Position numbers and translations under genes: made by a program
Shown here: positions 51,149-61,228 of the stretch, piece after piece
How the letters are laid out: each line of letters opens with the position of its first letter
Numbering within the stretch: the first letter of the stretch is position 1
NCBI RefSeq assembly: GCF_034092375.1
Contig: NZ_CP139302.1
Span: 1,612,001-1,676,000, forward strand
Direction of reading: 5' to 3'
Origin: Prochlorococcus sp. MIT 1300
GTDB lineage: Bacteria; Cyanobacteriota; Cyanobacteriia; PCC-6307; Cyanobiaceae
Length of the DNA: 64,000 nucleotides
Notes under the pieces: generated by a model
What the model was told of the DNA's origin: nothing
Databases searched by the model: none
What the model saw: the letters and a program-made list of their open reading frames with translations, nothing else

Positions 51149-51508
51149 ATGAGTCCCCAAAAGACATATATCCTCAAGCTCTACGTGGCTGGCAACACGC
51201 CTAACTCCATGCGAGCACTTAAAACCTTGCGCAATATCTTGGAAACAGAATTTTCTGGTGTTTACGCTTTAAAGGTTATTGATGTACTTAAAAATCCACA
51301 GCTAGCAGAGGAGGACAAAATTCTGGCTACGCCAACTCTGGCAAAAATTCTTCCGCCACCAGTTAGGAGAATCATTGGGGATCTTTCAGATAGAGAAAGA
51401 GTCTTGATTGGCCTTGACTTGCTTTATGACGAATTGCATGAGGCGGATTTAGCTCAAGGCTTCCTCAATTCGTTGGGAGATGAAGACATCTCATCAGAAG
51501 ATTCTTAA
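51149..51508 (+). CDS. kaiB: Circadian clock protein KaiB
   Basis: 119 aa. [30 protein letters not shown] and [37 protein letters not shown] (thioredoxin-like fold, phosphosignal region) are conserved; the acidic C-terminal 20 residues are longer than in Synechococcus elongatus (102 aa). Binds phosphorylated KaiC. The upstream 182 bases hold no kaiA or remnant that I can see. Confidence 0.97.
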   Translation: MSPQKTYILKLYVAGNTPNSMRALKTLRNILETEFSGVYALKVIDVLKNPQLAEEDKILATPTLAKILPPPVRRIIGDLSDRERVLIGLDLLYDELHEADLAQGFLNSLGDEDISSEDS

Positions 51509-51573
51509 GGCAGGCAGTGCACTGATAGATCTTCAGCGCTTTCTCTCTAGGGTTTGATAAGGACTTGTCTGTT

Positions 51574-53073
51574 ATGCAATCTTCTAGCGATTCTCACTCA
51601 AGCAATTTGCAGGTTCAGAAACTCCCGACAGGAATCGAGGGGTTTGATGACGTCTGTCAAGGTGGACTCCCTACTGGTAGAAGCACTTTGGTTAGTGGAA
51701 CTTCCGGTACAGGTAAGACAGTTTTTTCTTTACATTTTTTGCACAATGGGATTTCTCATTTTGATGAAGCTGGAATATTCGTAACTTTTGAGGAGGCACC
51801 TTCCGACATCCTTCGGAATGCTGCAAGCTTTGGATGGGATTTACAGCAAATGGTTGATCAGGACAAGTTGTTTATTCTTGATGCATCGCCTGATCCTGAT
51901 GGTCAGGATGTTGTAGGGAGCTTCGATCTTTCGGGGTTGATAGAAAGAATTACTTACGCAATACGCAAATACAAAGCTAAAAGGGTTGCGATTGATTCAA
52001 TTACTGCTGTTTTTCAACAGTATGACGCTGTTTATGTTGTACGCAGGGAAATATTTAGGTTGATAGCTCGCTTGAAAGAAATTGGTGTTACGACAGTTAT
52101 GACTACTGAGAGGATTGATGAATATGGACCTATAGCTCGTTATGGGGTTGAAGAATTTGTCTCTGATAACGTTGTTATTTTGAGAAATGTTCTTGAATCT
52201 GAGAAAAGAAGGCGAACAGTCGAAATCCTAAAACTTCGAGGCACAACTCATATGAAAGGAGAGTTCCCTTTCACTATGGGAGCAAATGGAATTAGTGTTT
52301 TTCCACTTGGTGCAATGCGATTGACTCAGCGTTCATCAAATATTCGTATTAGCTCTGGAGTAACTGATTTGGATGATATGTGTGGAGGTGGTTTCTTCCA
52401 GGACTCCATAATTCTTGCTACTGGTGCAACAGGGACAGGAAAAACCATGTTGGTATCTAAATTTATTGAAGATGCTTATAGAAACAAAGAAAGAGCAATC
52501 CTTTTTGCCTATGAAGAATCTCGTGCACAACTATTGAGGAATGCCACTAGTTGGGGAATTGACTTTGAACAGATGGAAGAAGACGGGCTTTTGAAAATAA
52601 TTTGTGCTTATCCTGAATCCACTGGCTTGGAAGATCACCTCCAAATAATTAAGACTGAGATTGAACAGTTTAAACCTTCTAGGCTTGCTATTGACTCTTT
52701 ATCTGCGTTGGCTAGAGGGGTTAGCTTGAACGCATTTAGACAGTTTGTGATTGGGGTGACTGGATATGCAAAACAAGAGGAAATAGCGGGTTTCTTTACA
52801 AATACAGCTGAAGAGTTTATGGGTAGTCATTCGATTACTGATTCGCATATATCAACTATTACAGATACGATTCTTTTGCTTCAATATGTAGAAATAAGAG
52901 GAGAGATGGCCAGAGCTGTCAATGTATTTAAGATGAGGGGTTCCTGGCATGACAAACGGATACGTGAGTTTATTATTACTGATCATGGGCCTCAAATTAA
53001 AGATTCTTTTACTAATTTTGAGCAGATTTTTAGTGGGGTACCGCACCGAATAAATATGGAAAGAGCTCAATAG
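51574..53073 (+). CDS. kaiC: Circadian clock protein KaiC
   Basis: 499 aa from ATG 51574 (TTG 51565 is possible). Two RecA-like halves: CI Walker A GTSGTGKT and CII GATGTGKT, with catalytic Glu pairs (FEEAP, YEESR). The CII phosphosites are present in SHISTITDT (Ser-Thr of the S431/T432 pair). The C-terminus stops at SGVPHRINMERAQ, shorter than S. elongatus KaiC (519 aa) by about 20 residues, the region where KaiA docks. ATPase and autokinase that drive daily rhythm. Confidence 0.97.
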   Translation: MQSSSDSHSSNLQVQKLPTGIEGFDDVCQGGLPTGRSTLVSGTSGTGKTVFSLHFLHNGISHFDEAGIFVTFEEAPSDILRNAASFGWDLQQMVDQDKLFILDASPDPDGQDVVGSFDLSGLIERITYAIRKYKAKRVAIDSITAVFQQYDAVYVVRREIFRLIARLKEIGVTTVMTTERIDEYGPIARYGVEEFVSDNVVILRNVLESEKRRRTVEILKLRGTTHMKGEFPFTMGANGISVFPLGAMRLTQRSSNIRISSGVTDLDDMCGGGFFQDSIILATGATGTGKTMLVSKFIEDAYRNKERAILFAYEESRAQLLRNATSWGIDFEQMEEDGLLKIICAYPESTGLEDHLQIIKTEIEQFKPSRLAIDSLSALARGVSLNAFRQFVIGVTGYAKQEEIAGFFTNTAEEFMGSHSITDSHISTITDTILLLQYVEIRGEMARAVNVFKMRGSWHDKRIREFIITDHGPQIKDSFTNFEQIFSGVPHRINMERAQ

Positions 53074-53111
53074 CTCAAAAGCAACAATCCAGCATAGATT
53101 TAAAGATAAAA

Positions 53112-55172
53112 CTATAAATCTTGCTCTAAGATTAATTCTCGATTTTTGCGTTCCGCAAGCAGCTGAAGTTCATCAGCATCTGCCTGTTCTAAGGGAAGGT
53201 CAAACCAAAATGTAGTGCCAACTCCTGGCTCGCTTGCCATGGCAATTTGGCCGCCATGCTTTTCAATTATCCCTCTAACGATTGAAAGTCCCAGGCCAGT
53301 ACCTGCTTCAGTATGGACCGCATTTTCGACTCTATAGAATCGATCAAATATTCTTTGCTGGTCTGCATTTGTTATGCCACAGCCTGTATCTGCCACTTCA
53401 ACTCTTAATCTGGGTAGTGGCGAGATCATTTCGCAGTGAGGGGCTAGAGAAATATTTTCTAGTGGTAAGGCATTGCATGTATCAGGCCATGTGTAAGCTT
53501 TAAGTGATAGTTTCCCTCCAGACTGATTAAATTTGAGACCATTGCCAACTAAATTATCTAGAACCTGAAGAATTAGATCCCAGTTGCCAAGAATCATGGG
53601 CAGTGTTTCATCAATATCCATATAAAGATCTACTTTTTTATCTACTGCATTTAACTTGTAGTTTCTAATAGTTTGTTCAATTCCTGGCTTTAGGTCCATT
53701 GGCTCAAACTGCATGGAATTCCCTGATTCCAATCTAGATAGATCTAAAACATCGTTTACTAGACGAGTGAGTCTGTCCGTTTCGGAATTAGCGACACCTA
53801 GAAATTCTTTTTTCTCTTCTTCTGTAAGTTGATCACCAAGATCGTGAAGAGTTTCTACATAGCTTTTTATATTGAAAAGAGGAGTTCTTAACTCATGGGA
53901 TACATTGCTTATAAATCTACTTTGTGCCGCATTAAGTTCAACCTCTCTAGTTAAATCTTGTACCGTAACTGCAATTCCTTTAAGAGTCTCACCAGTTGAG
54001 TCTCTAACGGATTGAAGAACTATTTGAAGAGTTCTAGGAGGCTCGTCAAGACTACATCTTAAATCACTAGACTCAGAAAAGTTGTTGATTAATGAGTCGA
54101 GTGGCGAATGTAATTCATTTGCCAGAACTTCTGGGAGTTCGTTAATTAGGTTTTGCCCCTCAAGGTTTCTGCCTTCCCAGCGAAAAAGACGTCTTGCGGT
54201 TGGATTGGCTAAAACAATTTTACCTAAACTATCTAATAATATGGCTCCATCAGCCATTGTTGAAATTAGAGTTTGTTGTTTAACTTGAGCGGCAGTCAGT
54301 TCTTCAATATTTGCAGCATCATATTCTTGGAGTTGTGATGCCATTGCATTAAATCCGTTGAGAAGCTCTCCTATTTCACCGCTCATTGGTAATGAAACTC
54401 TTGCTTCAAATTTCCCTGATTCAATGTCCCTTACACCTCGAAGTAGCTCCTTTATTGGACGGGTTATGGTTAATGCATTGAAGACTGACCCAAGAATTAC
54501 CAAAACCCAAATTGAAATAAAAACGGAGATTGTGACTTCTCTAGTCAGTGCTTTATTTGCAAGAGCTGTCTCGTTTGGATTGACTCCTATTGCGAGTGTG
54601 CCAAGGAATTCTCCTTTCCATAAGAGAGGAACAAACACATCTGTGACTTGGCCTTGAGGAGTTGAATGTTGCCTAACTAAAGGATTTCTTGGCCTTTTTT
54701 TGAGTTCTGTAGGGAGCTCAAGACGACGACTTAATTGAAGTTCATTTTCTCCTATTGCTGGAGTCGCACTTACAGGTATTCCTAGATAAATAACACCATC
54801 TGGATCAGCGAAAAAAATGTATCGGAGGCTTCGGCTGGATCGCCAGAATTCTTCCGCTACGTTGGCTAGTTCTCTATCTCTCCCTTTAGCCACTAGCTCA
54901 TTTACATTGCCTGAAAGTAGAAGCCCTAAATCTCTTGCATAGCGAGTGTCATTGAGCCCCGCATCTCTTTGAATACCATTTAAAACAAAGAACGTTATTC
55001 CAGTCATCATTAAGCTCACTACAAGCGTTGCGATTGCAAGCAATTTGGTTTGAAGACTGAATTCAGACCACCAAGTAGTTATTCGACGCCACCAATTATT
55101 TGGTTCAGGTGAAGGACTCCCTCCACTCTGTTTTGCCCACTCTGCTATTGCTGGTGTGGTTGTATTGGCCAT
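53112..55172 (-). CDS. nblS: Sensor histidine kinase NblS (Hik33/DspA)
   Basis: 686 aa. Two membrane segments (LAIATLVVSLMMTGITFFVL, about 44-63, and SVFISIWVLVILGSVFNAL, about 220-238) enclose a periplasmic domain. Then HAMP, a PAS domain (LISTMADGAILLDSLGKIVLANPTARRLF), HisKA with SHELRTPLFNIKSYVETL, and ATP motifs NGLKFNQSGG, DTGCGI and GTGLGLSIV. In other cyanobacteria it signals light and nutrient stress to RpaB, controlling hli through HLR1. Confidence 0.95.
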   Translation of the reverse strand: MANTTTPAIAEWAKQSGGSPSPEPNNWWRRITTWWSEFSLQTKLLAIATLVVSLMMTGITFFVLNGIQRDAGLNDTRYARDLGLLLSGNVNELVAKGRDRELANVAEEFWRSSRSLRYIFFADPDGVIYLGIPVSATPAIGENELQLSRRLELPTELKKRPRNPLVRQHSTPQGQVTDVFVPLLWKGEFLGTLAIGVNPNETALANKALTREVTISVFISIWVLVILGSVFNALTITRPIKELLRGVRDIESGKFEARVSLPMSGEIGELLNGFNAMASQLQEYDAANIEELTAAQVKQQTLISTMADGAILLDSLGKIVLANPTARRLFRWEGRNLEGQNLINELPEVLANELHSPLDSLINNFSESSDLRCSLDEPPRTLQIVLQSVRDSTGETLKGIAVTVQDLTREVELNAAQSRFISNVSHELRTPLFNIKSYVETLHDLGDQLTEEEKKEFLGVANSETDRLTRLVNDVLDLSRLESGNSMQFEPMDLKPGIEQTIRNYKLNAVDKKVDLYMDIDETLPMILGNWDLILQVLDNLVGNGLKFNQSGGKLSLKAYTWPDTCNALPLENISLAPHCEMISPLPRLRVEVADTGCGITNADQQRIFDRFYRVENAVHTEAGTGLGLSIVRGIIEKHGGQIAMASEPGVGTTFWFDLPLEQADADELQLLAERKNRELILEQDL

Positions 55173-55196
55173 TAAGCCATTTCCCTTAAATACATT

Positions 55197-56528
55197 TTAG
55201 GATTCTCTTGTGAAGAATTGACGCACTTGGTGACCTATATCAGTTCGGTATACCATTCCTTTGAAATGAATTTGCTCTAGTCCTGAATAAGCCTTGGAAA
55301 AAGCCTTGTCGAAATCTTCGCCTTGAGCAACTACAGAAAGTACTCGCCCCCCAGAAGTGAAAAGGTTACTATTGGAATCTTTGGTTGTTCCTGCATGAAA
55401 TATCTGAACAGAGGGAGATACATTTAGTTTTACCCTGATTTGGTCGTTTTTTCTTGGAGTATTTGGATAGCCAGAAGCTGCGGCGACAACGCAGGCACTA
55501 CAGCAATCAGAAATCATAAGTTTGGGAGCTGAACTTAATTTCCCAAGTGCACAAGCATATAGAACTTTTGCCAATTGAGGCCCCATCATTGGCATGAGAG
55601 TTTGGCACTCTGGATCGCCAAACCTACAGTTGAATTCAATTACCTTTGGTCCATCTTTGGTAATCATTAACCCTGCATAAATCACTCCTCGATAATCGAT
55701 TCCTTGCTTTTTTAATGCTTCTAGAGTTGGTTCCAGTACAGTTTTTTTTGCATGTTCTATGGCAGTGGAATTCAATAAAGGAGCAGGTGCATATGCTCCC
55801 ATTCCACCTGTATTGGGACCTTCGTCACCTTCCGCTAGGCGTTTGTGATCTTGGGCAGGTGGTAATAAAACAAGGTCTTCACCATCAGTCAGAGCAAATA
55901 GAGATACTTCAGGGCCTTGTAGTTGTTCTTCTAGGACCAGCTTTCTGCCAGCGGAGCCAAATCGACCAGCGAAGGCTTCTTTGATTGCTTCTTCACTTTC
56001 TATTATTGTCTTGGCAACGGTTACTCCTTTGCCAGAAGCAAGGCCATCCACTTTTACGACTAGTGGTTCTCCGTAGTCATAAAGAATCTTGAGTGCTTCT
56101 GTTTCAGTGGTTACTGTCCAATGCTTCGCTGTTGGTATACCTGCTTCATTCATTAGGTTTTTTGCCCAATCTTTACTTGCTTCCAGTTGGGCTCCCTCTG
56201 CATCGGGACCAAATACAGCAAGCCCTAAAGCCCGAAGTTGATCAGCTACTCCTTTCGCAAGAGGAGCTTCGGGGCCAATGATTACAAAATTTATTTGATG
56301 TATCGAGCAGGCTTTTTGAATTCCTGCAATATCCTCTTCCTTGATTGTCAAACGCTTACAGCCTTTGATTTCTTCTGTGCCTCCATTGCCAGGCGTAACC
56401 CAGACCTCTTCAATTTCGGGGCATCGCTTTAAGGCCCAAGCAAGAGAGTTTTCACGGCCACCACTTCCTATGACAAGTATTTTTTTAAGAGATGGGAGAT
56501 CATGACCAGTTGCTTTAGACATTGTCAT
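55197..56528 (-). CDS. purD: Phosphoribosylamine-glycine ligase
   Basis: 443 aa. ATP-grasp enzyme: KKILVIGSGGRENSLAWAL start, VVKVDGLASGKGVTVAKT, and RFGDPECQTLMPMMG (ADP/Mg site). Makes GAR in purine synthesis. Upstream of nblS on the same strand with a 24-base gap; the pair may be cotranscribed. purC lies divergent. Confidence 0.96.
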   Translation of the reverse strand: MTMSKATGHDLPSLKKILVIGSGGRENSLAWALKRCPEIEEVWVTPGNGGTEEIKGCKRLTIKEEDIAGIQKACSIHQINFVIIGPEAPLAKGVADQLRALGLAVFGPDAEGAQLEASKDWAKNLMNEAGIPTAKHWTVTTETEALKILYDYGEPLVVKVDGLASGKGVTVAKTIIESEEAIKEAFAGRFGSAGRKLVLEEQLQGPEVSLFALTDGEDLVLLPPAQDHKRLAEGDEGPNTGGMGAYAPAPLLNSTAIEHAKKTVLEPTLEALKKQGIDYRGVIYAGLMITKDGPKVIEFNCRFGDPECQTLMPMMGPQLAKVLYACALGKLSSAPKLMISDCCSACVVAAASGYPNTPRKNDQIRVKLNVSPSVQIFHAGTTKDSNSNLFTSGGRVLSVVAQGEDFDKAFSKAYSGLEQIHFKGMVYRTDIGHQVRQFFTRES

Positions 56529-56847
56529 TTCAGAAGGCGTTAATCGTTTGAGGGTTTAGCTTGCAAATCTTGTCTTTAGAGGTGAACTGTTCTGAAACTT
56601 GCTGCATGTAGTTTTCTTAGAGGGGCTTTGCATATTGCTAGTGCCCGCAAGAATAGTCGATGAGTGATAGAGGGCTTTGCTTTTAAAATGCTGTTTGTCT
56701 ATCTATCAAGGCTTGGATAGGTGTCTCTATAAACGTATTCACTTGATTTTGATACCCAGAGGTTGTTTTTAGGCAGACTATGAGTGCTCTTGTTTGGGGT
56801 AACCCTGATAGGAGGTAATTGCACATTGCTTCTTTTCGCTAACTCTA

Positions 56848-57600
56848 ATGACACCAGACCATGGACCACTTCTTTATGAGGGCAAAGCAAAACGTGTTTT
56901 TAGTTCTGATCAGGCCAACATGGTTTTTGTGGAATTCAAAAATGACACCACCGCTTTTAATTCACTCAAGCGTGCCGAGTTAGAAAACAAGGGAAGGCTG
57001 AATTGTCAGATATCCGCTTGTTTGTTTGAGTTATTGGAGAAAGAAGGTGTGCCGACTCACTATCAAGCTTTGGCAGCAGAAAACTGGATGATGGTCGAAC
57101 TAGTTGAAGTTATACCTTTAGAGGTAGTTCTTAGAAACGTTGCCGCTGGCTCGCTATGCAAACAGACTCCCATTGCTGAAGGGACAGTACTTAGCCCTGC
57201 CTTGTTTGACTTGTATTTCAAAGATGACAACTTGGGTGACCCTTTGCTTACAGAAGATCGTCTTGAGAGGATGGGTTTGGTAACTGTTGAGCAGAGGAGA
57301 CATATTGAAAAGCTTGCAAGACGCGTGAACACTGTATTGACTAGCTTTTTAGAACGACTTGACTTAACTCTTGTAGATTTCAAGTTGGAACTAGGCTTTA
57401 ATCAGGCAGGAGCACTGGTTGTTGCAGATGAAATAAGCCCTGATACATGTAGGTTATGGGACATGCGAATTACTGACCCTCAAGACCGAATACTTGACAA
57501 AGATCGATTCCGTAAAGATCTTGGCGGTGTGGTTGAAGCATACGGTGAGATTCACAAAAGGGTCCAAGAAGCCTGCAGTAAACCTCGCAACTACAATTAA
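56848..57600 (+). CDS. purC: SAICAR synthetase
   Basis: 250 aa. [68 protein letters not shown] and [10 protein letters not shown] are family blocks. Converts CAIR and aspartate to SAICAR. Divergent from purD across 319 bases that show no gene. bamA follows by 44 bases on the same strand. Confidence 0.97.
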   Translation: MTPDHGPLLYEGKAKRVFSSDQANMVFVEFKNDTTAFNSLKRAELENKGRLNCQISACLFELLEKEGVPTHYQALAAENWMMVELVEVIPLEVVLRNVAAGSLCKQTPIAEGTVLSPALFDLYFKDDNLGDPLLTEDRLERMGLVTVEQRRHIEKLARRVNTVLTSFLERLDLTLVDFKLELGFNQAGALVVADEISPDTCRLWDMRITDPQDRILDKDRFRKDLGGVVEAYGEIHKRVQEACSKPRNYN

Positions 57601-57644
57601 GGTCAGGACAAATTCATGGCCCAATAGCAGGATTATTTATTTTC

Positions 57645-59912
57645 ATGGCCAGCTTCTTCTATATCAGAACCACTAAAGCATTTCGAAGAAGTGCTTATGG
57701 TCTAGCAATGGCAATTCCGCTTCTAGCGGTCTCAGCTCAAGCTCAACCATCTAATAAAGAAAATAAATTTGGTCTTGGTTATTATTATGAAGGCGATCTA
57801 TTTGCTGAAGGAACCAGCTCTCAAACAAATAATGAGAACGACGCTCCTAAAATTGATAAACCTTCAAAGAAACAGGTAAAAGATAATTCATCAAAAGAAG
57901 CTGTTGATGAGCAAAGGGTGTTGGTTTCAGAAGTCATTATTCAAGGTCTTGAGGGGCATCCACAGCAAGAGAAATTAGAACTAGCTGCTTATGATGCGAT
58001 GCGATTGAGGCCGCGTAGCAGAGTTACGAGAAAGGAGCTAAAGCTTGCGCTAGATTCTATTTATGCAACTGGCTGGTTTTCAGGAGTACGTATTGAACCT
58101 GTTAATGGGCCATTGGGAGTACAGTTAATAGTAAGAGTTCAGCCAAATCCTGTTTTAACCAAAGTTGAATTAGAACCTGCAGATTTAAAGTTATCTGCTG
58201 ATGTTATCGCCAGGATTTTTAAGAATGATTATGGACGGACTTTGAATCTAAAAAATCTTCAGGTCCGAATGAAACAGCTTAGATCTTGGTACGTAAAAAA
58301 TGGCTATTCGCTTGCACGCATAACTGGCCCTAATCGTGTTACATCTAATGGACTGGTGCAACTAAAGGTTATTGAAGGAATAGTTTCAGGGATAGAGGTT
58401 CAGTTCCTTAATAAAGAAGGCGATGATTTAGATGAGAAGGGAGAAAAGATAGTGGGTAAAACGAAAGAATGGGTAATCAGTAGAGAAATATCTATTAAGT
58501 CAGGAGATGTTTTTAATAGAAAGCAACTTGAAGAGGACATCAAAAGGATTTATGAGACATCTCTCTTCAGTGATGTAAAGGTAACTATTAAGCCTGTCAC
58601 TGGTGAGCCTGGAAAAATAACCATTCTCTTAGGAATTACTGAACAATCAACTGGTTCCCTTTCCGGGGGGTTGGGTTATAGCCAAAGTCAGGGTGTATTC
58701 GGCCAGATTGGACTTCAGGATACAAACCTTTTGGGCCGATCATGGAGTTCCAGCCTAAACCTTACTTATGGAGAGTATGGAGGCCTCGCCAATTTCACCT
58801 TTTCAGATCCATGGATTAAGGGAGATGTCCATAGAACTTCATATAGAACATCACTATTCTTAAGTAGAGAAATACCTCAGGTATTTAGAAGTCGAAGTTC
58901 CGGATCTATCAGGGGTGTATCTGATTATTATGATGGTGGTTCATTGTATGCATATGACATTAAGTCTGATGCTCATTTGCAGGGCAAATTCGAATCAGTC
59001 ATAGCAGCCAGTGGATCTAATCCTGAGATTAGTTGGTTTGAATACCAAGGTGATTCTGTTGCTCTTCAAAAAAAAGGCGGAAGTTTTGTTTTTTCTAGGC
59101 CCTTAAATGGGGGGGACCCTTATAAAAAAGTTCCTTGGAGTGCCTTCGCTGGAGTCAGCCTGCAGTCTGTTAAGCCGATTGATTATTCAGGTAATAGTAG
59201 GCCATATGGTGTGCCGACTAGTTCAATTAAAGATGGCAAGGCTTTAGATAAAGAAATTATATGTGTTGCTTTTGATTGTGCAAAGGAAAACAATCTTTTT
59301 GGGATTAGAACAGGTGCAACTTATAACAATTTAGATAATCCTAAAAACCCAACATCTGGAAATTTCTTGACCATTGCTACGGAGCAGTTTGTTTCAATTG
59401 GAGATAACTCACCTACTTTTAATCGTGCAAGAGCTAGTTATACACATTTTGTCCCTGTTAATTGGTTGAAACTAACTAAAGGGTGCAGGCCTAAGAAAGG
59501 TGAAAAATATGACTGTGCCCAAGCTATCGGTTTTCAAGTAAAAGCAGGTACAACCATAGGGCAACTCCCTCCTTATGAGGCCTTTTGTTTGGGAGGATCA
59601 AATTCAGTTAGAGGCTGGAATTCTTGTGATTTGGCAGTTGGTAGAAGCTTTGGAGAAGCTAGTGTGGAATATAGGTTTCCTATTTGGAACATAATTTCTG
59701 GAGAATTGTTTGTTGACGGAGGCAGTGATTTGGGGTCTCAGGCTAGTGTCCCTGGAAAACCTGGAAAACTTTTAGATAAGCCTGGCTCTGGTTTTTCACT
59801 AGGTACAGGTTTGATAGTTACAACTCCTGTAGGACCTTTACGATTAGAGGCTGCATCAAAGGATTTGGATGGGGATTGGCGTTTTAATCTTGGAGTTGGC
59901 TGGAAGTTCTAG
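57645..59912 (+). CDS. bamA: Outer-membrane assembly factor BamA/Omp85
   Basis: 755 aa with a signal peptide (LAMAIPLLAVSAQAQP). A Lys/Glu/Asn-rich linker, then POTRA repeats (QRVLVSEVIIQGLEGHPQ; VLTKVELEPADLKLSADVIARIF; VQFLNKEGDDLDEKG and SGDVFNRKQLEEDIKRIYETSLFSDVKV), then a 16-strand barrel (GGLGYSQSQGVFGQIGLQDTNLLGRS to LGVGWKF ending in Phe). Inserts barrel proteins. Its stop overlaps lpxC start. Confidence 0.95.
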   Translation: MASFFYIRTTKAFRRSAYGLAMAIPLLAVSAQAQPSNKENKFGLGYYYEGDLFAEGTSSQTNNENDAPKIDKPSKKQVKDNSSKEAVDEQRVLVSEVIIQGLEGHPQQEKLELAAYDAMRLRPRSRVTRKELKLALDSIYATGWFSGVRIEPVNGPLGVQLIVRVQPNPVLTKVELEPADLKLSADVIARIFKNDYGRTLNLKNLQVRMKQLRSWYVKNGYSLARITGPNRVTSNGLVQLKVIEGIVSGIEVQFLNKEGDDLDEKGEKIVGKTKEWVISREISIKSGDVFNRKQLEEDIKRIYETSLFSDVKVTIKPVTGEPGKITILLGITEQSTGSLSGGLGYSQSQGVFGQIGLQDTNLLGRSWSSSLNLTYGEYGGLANFTFSDPWIKGDVHRTSYRTSLFLSREIPQVFRSRSSGSIRGVSDYYDGGSLYAYDIKSDAHLQGKFESVIAASGSNPEISWFEYQGDSVALQKKGGSFVFSRPLNGGDPYKKVPWSAFAGVSLQSVKPIDYSGNSRPYGVPTSSIKDGKALDKEIICVAFDCAKENNLFGIRTGATYNNLDNPKNPTSGNFLTIATEQFVSIGDNSPTFNRARASYTHFVPVNWLKLTKGCRPKKGEKYDCAQAIGFQVKAGTTIGQLPPYEAFCLGGSNSVRGWNSCDLAVGRSFGEASVEYRFPIWNIISGELFVDGGSDLGSQASVPGKPGKLLDKPGSGFSLGTGLIVTTPVGPLRLEAASKDLDGDWRFNLGVGWKF

Positions 59913-60757
59913 TGACATTTTGGCCTGAAAATTATGAAGGGTCTTGGACTCTTGCTGAAGAGGCTTCGAGGAATGGCATTGGTTTACATAGTGGAAAATC
60001 TTCTGAAATTCGTTTACATCCTTCTGATAAAGCAGGGTTTCATCTTTCATGGATAGGTAGCCAAGAGTTTTCTATAACTTTGGCTCCGCATCAGGTAAGA
60101 CATAGTGCACTCTGCACGACTATTGAAGTGGGCAATCGTCGACTTGCCACTGTTGAACATCTTTTGGCAGCACTTGCGGGTTGTGGCTTGACACATGTTG
60201 ATATTGAGGTCTCTGGAGAGGAAGTTCCACTGTTAGATGGATCTTCGCTTGGATGGGTTGAGGCAATTGCAGAAGTTGGAATAGTGCCTGCCAATACTCC
60301 CCATAAGAGGCTTTTGCCTTTGAGGCAGCCATTGTCTTGTCATCGTGGAAACAGTGTGATAGTTGCAACCCCAGCAGAGCAGTTCTCTTTAGTTGGTGTG
60401 ATTGACTTTTCTCAAGGTGCTATTGGCCAACAAATGTTTTCGGTTGAGTTAACCCCTAAAAGGTTTATTCAGGAAATTGCTTCTGCAAGAACCTTTGGTT
60501 TTCGTGACCAATTAGATGCATTAAAAGCCTCGGGTTTGATAAAGGGGGGATCCCTTCAGAATGCATTGGTTTGTGATGGGGACCAATGGGTTAATCCACC
60601 TCTAAGGTTTTCAGATGAACCAGTTCGACATAAGCTCCTTGATTTAATAGGAGACCTCGCACTTGTAGGTTTCCCAAAGGCCCAGGTATTGGTCTATAGA
60701 GGTTCTCATAGCCTTCATACAGACCTTGCTCTTGCACTTTTCAATAGCTGTTCTTAA
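59912..60757 (+). CDS. lpxC: UDP-3-O-acyl-N-acetylglucosamine deacetylase
   Basis: 281 aa from GTG 59912, overlapping bamA by one base. Motifs: GIGLHSGKSSEIRLHP, STVEHLLAALAG with zinc His (TVEHLLA), EEVPLLDGSSLGWVEAI, DEPVRHKLLDLIGDLAL (HKLLD). First committed step of lipid A synthesis. Confidence 0.96.
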   Translation: MTFWPENYEGSWTLAEEASRNGIGLHSGKSSEIRLHPSDKAGFHLSWIGSQEFSITLAPHQVRHSALCTTIEVGNRRLATVEHLLAALAGCGLTHVDIEVSGEEVPLLDGSSLGWVEAIAEVGIVPANTPHKRLLPLRQPLSCHRGNSVIVATPAEQFSLVGVIDFSQGAIGQQMFSVELTPKRFIQEIASARTFGFRDQLDALKASGLIKGGSLQNALVCDGDQWVNPPLRFSDEPVRHKLLDLIGDLALVGFPKAQVLVYRGSHSLHTDLALALFNSCS

Positions 60758-60772
60758 CACCGTCATTTTCTC

Positions 60773-61228
60773 TTGACTGATCCCACTCCAGACTCTGCCT
60801 TGCTCACAAGTGAGCAAATCATGGGCTTGCTTCCGCATCGTTATCCATTTGCTTTAGTTGACCGTGTTATTGAACATGTGCCTGGTCAAAGAGCCGTAGC
60901 AATTAAAAATGTGACATTAAATGAGCCTCAATTTCAAGGCCATTTCCCAGACAGACCTCTGATGCCAGGGGTATTAATTGTTGAGGCTATGGCTCAGGTT
61001 GGTGGATTGATAGTTGCTCAAATGCCTGACTTGCCTAAGGGCCTTTTTGTCTTTGCAGGTATAGATGGTGTACGTTTTCGAAGACCAGTTGTGCCTGGTG
61101 ATCAGCTGATTATTTCTTGTGAGTTGACTAGTCTCAAACGGCAGCGTTTTGGGAAGGTTCGAGCCGAAGCCAAGGTAGATGGAAATCTAGTTTGTTCTGG
61201 TGAACTTTTGTTCTCTTTAATGGACTGA
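60773..61228 (+). CDS. fabZ: 3-hydroxyacyl-ACP dehydratase
   Basis: 151 aa. [57 protein letters not shown] carries the catalytic His and Glu; the start is TTG 60773. Makes trans-2-enoyl-ACP for fatty acid and hydroxyacyl pools feeding LpxA. One base overlap with lpxA. Confidence 0.96.
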   Translation: MTDPTPDSALLTSEQIMGLLPHRYPFALVDRVIEHVPGQRAVAIKNVTLNEPQFQGHFPDRPLMPGVLIVEAMAQVGGLIVAQMPDLPKGLFVFAGIDGVRFRRPVVPGDQLIISCELTSLKRQRFGKVRAEAKVDGNLVCSGELLFSLMD

